Shown: one piece after another, positions 59,674-64,000 of the stretch
How positions within the stretch are numbered: the stretch's first letter is position 1
How the letters are laid out: the number at the start of each line of letters is the position of its first letter
Source: Drosophila persimilis
Lineage: Eukaryota > Arthropoda > Insecta > Diptera > Drosophilidae
Length of the DNA: 64,000 nt
Assembly: GCF_003286085.1 (NCBI RefSeq)
Contig: NW_020825288.1
Location: forward strand, 23,250,001 to 23,314,000
Direction of reading: 5' to 3'
Notes under the pieces: generated by a model
What the model saw: only the letters and a program-made list of their open reading frames with translations
Database searches by the model: none
Told to the model about the DNA's origin: nothing
Program-made: the position numbers and the translations under genes

Positions 59674-62600
59674 GCCCAGTGCTGCCGACTACGCTTTTTC
59701 CCGTAAGAATGGATTTTTTTGAAGACCACATGCGGGAAGCTTGAAATTTTTGATTTTTTATATTTTGACTTTTTTTGAAGCTGCCACTGGCTAAGAAAAT
59801 GTGGCCGGTTAATCATTATATCTTAACGATATTTGCTAGTTTAACAGATAATTTAGAAATTCTAAAACAGGTTGTCGTTTTTCCGTCAACAAAATCTTGT
59901 GCGCTAAGAAGAATGGAATTTTCAATTTTGATTACCTTAAATTTGAAAATATTTAGAAATTTAAGGCAAATCATGATAAAGAGAGAAAATATCAGAGACA
60001 GCACTAGGTTTTGGAGGCTTACTTCTATAGATTGAGCGGGCATTAAGCCAGATTAATCTCGTTAAGACAAAACTAAGGAATTCCATGGAACTAAGCAGGA
60101 AAAAAAATTCGAATCAGTATTTAAATATACAGGTATAGCTCGGGAAGACTTTGAAAATTCTGTTTTAACTACGGAGTGACATGTTGTACGAAAGAGAATC
60201 AGAAGCTAGCCCCACAGAACTGGATGTGTTAATGAAAATTATGTAAAATACATATTCAATATCACTTTAATAAAAAATTGTTAACACCACTATTTACGCT
60301 TTTTTAAATTTCATATTGAAAATTTTCAGCTTTTTTTTCGTTTTCTTTAAGTTAGACCTGTTCATGCACTTGAAAACTGCGCTTAACAGCACTGTATTAA
60401 CATTCTCAGCTCCTACCAAACAGCTTTTGTGCAGTAGCAGTTTGAAAATTCATGTATAATTGGTGTTTGGCAATAAATTGCAAATTGAAAGTTCAAATAG
60501 ATTTGAAAGGCTAACCCTTTTTATAAAATCGGAGAAACAGAAAATAATTGTAAGGCTACTTACCGAAGTTAGAGTGCAGCTCGTCAGAACTTTTGTTCAT
60601 GTCAGCCTGAGCTTGCGCGGCTGCAATTCAAAATTCAAATTAAAACTAACACATTAAAAGTATTTAAAATTCCATTTTAAACCTTCTACAAATTACTTTT
60701 CACCACGAAAAAAGTTGAACAACAAATCGGCTTACATTCTTATGCATTTACCATGTTATTTGACGTATGCTTCATCAATCTTCCGCTAATGAAATGCAAT
60801 CTAATCAAATCAGAGACGAAATCACATCATCAACGGCACTTTACATCGCACTGAAGTCAATCCCCAGAGCACACAAGCTGTTTTGTTGCATTTACAGGGC
60901 ATTAGGGCCTCCACCCCGCTTTTCACAGCCCTGGGCGCCCAGATTACACGCGCAATTAAGGGTTGCGGACAGCCGACACCCCCGACAACACCACCCACAG
61001 TTGTGGCACTCTGGTGCGGCTTGCGGCCTGTTGCACGTGCTAAAAGCCATCAAATGTTACCCTTGGGGCCGCTTTTGAATGATCGTTTGCTGAACACCGA
61101 TTTTGATTAAAATTTATATAAACAAACGTTTACAGAGACGGTAAGGGAAGAGCTAGGCAGTTGATTTATAGCCCTTTTGGCAAACTTTTCCTTATTTAAA
61201 GATCAAATTCACTTTTTTAAGGCGACTGTGCCCCACACTTCATAAAAAGAAGGACAGCCCTATCAGTCAGCATTCAACAAGTGGAATCTATTCATTCATT
61301 GATAAACCACAAAAAACGTATGCATCCAAGCAGAAAAACCAAAAAATACATACATTTTTGGGTGAAAACATGCAAAAAAGGGTTGCAGTAGCCTGACAGA
61401 CTGACTGATGCGAAACCACATGACAGAGTTCCCACACTCGGAAAAACTATGAATATAAATTGACTTCGGGTGGATTCCAATCCCTTTGGACAGGCCTTAA
61501 ATTATGCGCCCGAAAGTCGTCGGTAAGTAAATAAATACAAATCTGGGGTTGGACCGGGACCGGGACCGGGACCGACCCGCCCACTGAGCGCATTTCACAC
61601 GGATTTATTACATTTGCATTTGATTTTCCCGATTATGTGACATTTTGCCTCTGCAAAGTGTTAGAGTCATGATGGTGGGTTGTGAGCTTTTCAGCGAGGG
61701 GTTCGCTTTTCTCATTGTTTTCCACTAATTTGGGAATGGCGTGTGATGGAAAACACTTGTTCTCTACTCTTTGCTGCCTCCCGACCCTCACTTATCGATC
61801 ATTAGCAGAGGGCTAAGCCTCAGCCCCCCGTCACTCGCCTCTGACTCCACCCTGTTTAATCGTGATTAATTATTTTGACGCATTATTTTGATTCGATATT
61901 TATCAAAGTGTCGCAAAATGCCGCTTAGCCTTTTATTATGTTTGCTTAGCTGATTAATCTTTTAAGGGGGGGATTCGTGTAGTTGACTTTTATGAACCCC
62001 AACGCCTTATATAACCTTCTTGGCAAACAAATATATACATACATACATTCTCGTACTGTATTTATGTTAATTCTGTGCTAATGTTAGGTATTAACTAATG
62101 AAATATTTGAGCTTCCAGGTAGATTGGAAAGAGTACACCTACTCCCGTGTTCCAGTGCCCAGCCCATCAAAAATACCTTAAAAGGTTAATTGTACATTCA
62201 ATAATGGCCATAGATATAATTTAATTAAATCGAACTCCACCGCACCGCATCGCATCGACCAGAACCCAACCCAAATCGAACGAAAAGCCAAACTGAATAA
62301 AGCCCACACGGAGCGCCGCGATCGAGGAGGGAACAAGTTTCCCATGGATAGAAATTAATAAAATTTGCAATTTACAATTTGGAAGCGACTTATATATCAG
62401 TGGGAAAACATGGCGCGATGTGCGCAGAAAACATGTTCAACAGTTAATAAAACAAATAATTGCATCGTGTGTGCAATAAAAAGAAGGTTAAACGTGGCCC
62501 AGGCCAAAGCCATAGAAAGCTCCACAGCACCAGAGAAAGAGAAAGGGAGATGTGAGTGAGAGGGACAGAGCAGGGGAGAGTGGGATAGACACAGAGACGA

Positions 62601-63868
62601 CAACTAATCATCAGTGGAAGGAGCAAGACCTAGACGAAGCGAAGACGTCGCGCCAATTGGAATTGCAAATCTCCCATATGTATGAGAAAGAGAAAACGAT
62701 TGTAAGGTTGTAAAGGGAGAGAGAGATAGAGGAGCTTCTTCGAGGATGTGGCAGAACAGGAGCGGTCCCAGTTTGTTAAGGCGAAAGAATTAAACTACAA
62801 TATAATATGACTAGAGTAATTACAAGGAAAGGTTTTTCTATACAGCATATGATATTTTTTAAAGAGTATAAATTTGATATAGTAGTTTCTCATATAAATA
62901 AATAATATATCATTTTAAAGTGTAGATAAAAGCACCAAAGTATTCCAACATCATTCCCTTAAAACCAATCGCAAGATCCCCCTCCACATCCTTTATAGCG
63001 CTCCTGTCAGCTAACATACTCACTTGTACATACATTGGCCCCGTCTAAGACAAAATGGTGGAGTCATGGACGATGACGATGTGGATGTGGATGGGAATGA
63101 CGACGACGACGACGACTAAGACCACGACGATGGGGACGCTGCTGATGATGAGAAGGAGTAGGACACACAGGTTCATTCTCCCATAAATACGCTCAGCGGG
63201 TGTTAAATATTTTGTACGACTTCTGCAAGTCCTCAACTTCGGTCGGACTCTGCAAAAAGACTCTCTGTCCAGGGCCCAGACATGGCTCTCTGCTATCTCT
63301 TAAACAAACGCACAACTTTTGGCCCAAACGCCTTTGTTCATCAATTAAGCTGTCTGTCCACTGTCCTGCTCCTGCTCCTACTCCTGCACACACACGAAAG
63401 AGACGGAGCTATATGGCAGAAGGGAGACAGAGATATATGGGGTACGAGTGAGCATGGGGTACGGACGGGGGGTGGGGGCCATTGGAGACACATGCTATGG
63501 CTTGTAAATTGTGCGTCGGTCAGAAATTGAAATATGGCGTCGCAACGCAGGCAAATTGAAATCAATGAAAATGCTGTATTCCTCTGACTAAAGTGTGGGG
63601 AGGGGTTTCAGAGGGGGAGTAGGAGTAGGAATGAAAAGGAAAATTCAGCTTTCTTAAAGGGAATTTCTGGGATAAAACATTCCGTAGAGGGCTTTCCATT
63701 AAAGCAATGGCTGACAGACTGGAACAGCAATATGCCACTCTGTATGTGATCTCTTATTCAGGCTCTGCAATTTGATCATCAATTAGATCGTATATTTAGC
63801 CATTAAAGTATCCATTCTTCTAACCCAAAGAAGACTCATCTTTAATAATTACGACATCCACCACTTTA
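59674..63868. other. Region upstream of Gnf1, no gene supported
   Basis: Mostly AT-rich. A GC-richer island at about 60890-61080 has a 76-codon + strand frame (starting 60883), which I do not recognise and regard as chance. Simple repeats are (GGGACC)n at about 61551-61575 and (GAC)n at about 63099-63117. Possible regulatory DNA for the gene beyond the right edge. Confidence 0.5.
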
Positions 63869-63930
63869 ATGGAATACTCTAATCTCGTAGACATTTATGA
63901 CCAGGATATATCCGATTACCTTCCTATTGG
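63869..63930 (+). CDS. Possible first coding exon of a gene beyond the window
   Basis: ATG at 63869 opens an acidic frame of 20 codons (MEYSNLVDIYDQDISDYLPI) that runs into a good donor, GG|GTAAGC, at 63931. A 5' UTR of AT-rich sequence precedes it. Nothing is recognisable from so short a piece and it may be chance. The next exon would be outside the window. Confidence 0.25.
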
Positions 63931-64000
63931 GTAAGCCACCGAGCTGATCTGAGCAATTCGGTGGCTTTCCTCCACTGTGGCGCCTCAAACTGATGGAATC

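Noticed and set aside
60883-61110. 76-codon GC-rich frame upstream of Gnf1
   Set aside because: No family resemblance. The local GC rise could equally be a regulatory element; not enough to call a gene.
1-64000. tRNA, rRNA, CRISPR, bacterial operon or phage features
   Set aside because: No tRNA B-box with matching cloverleaf, no spaced direct repeats and no prokaryotic gene organisation; the window is insect nuclear DNA.

Overview
The window looks like euchromatic DNA of a Drosophila species. Introns are short GT-AG, third codon positions are GC-biased in coding exons, core promoters carry the M1BP (GGTCACAC) and GGTATATT motifs, and the proteins are recognisable fly ones. The gene set (takeout/JHBP genes, Ubc6, the FERM-RhoGEF gene Cdep, the RFC large subunit Gnf1) matches what I remember of D. 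melanogaster 3R around 82E-83A. The species cannot be fixed from sequence alone. All exon structures were read by eye from splice consensus, reading phase and family conservation.

Layout. Positions 1-4650 hold two secreted takeout/JHBP-family genes on the + strand; the first lacks its 5' end at the window edge, the second is complete with a TATA promoter and an untranslated first exon. Positions 4.7-6.8 kb hold a decayed pogo/CENP-B-like transposase relic (- strand) and a duplicated M1BP promoter element. Ubc6 (+) occupies 6896-8970. From 39381 down to 11512 (- strand) lies Cdep, convergent with Ubc6. Its FERM exons splice either to a DH-PH-PH set (about 1175 aa) or to one 11.3-kb exon that is open to its stop (about 4329 aa). 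Both acceptors are in the same phase. A LINE reverse-transcriptase relic lies in an intron. Positions 39.4-48.4 kb show no gene I can support.

Positions 48401-58091 are a tandem duplication of a 4.85-kb unit that took in the 3' half of Gnf1. The left copy carries a promoterless, frameshifted Gnf1 pseudogene; the right copy belongs to the intact gene (59559-56275, - strand, 1038 aa). Each unit also carries a decayed membrane-protein gene with its own promoter motifs and an Sgt-like relic. The first 1.7 kb of the two units appears identical, while the rest has clearly diverged. The last 4.4 kb, upstream of Gnf1, is mostly non-coding, with one speculative exon at the edge.

Functionally, Ubc6 (Rad6-type E2) and Gnf1 (PCNA clamp loader) are housekeeping DNA-replication and repair genes with M1BP-type promoters. 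Cdep is a cortical or synaptic Rho-family GEF, and the JHBP proteins are secreted small-hydrophobic-ligand carriers. No operon-like cooperation is expected in this organism.
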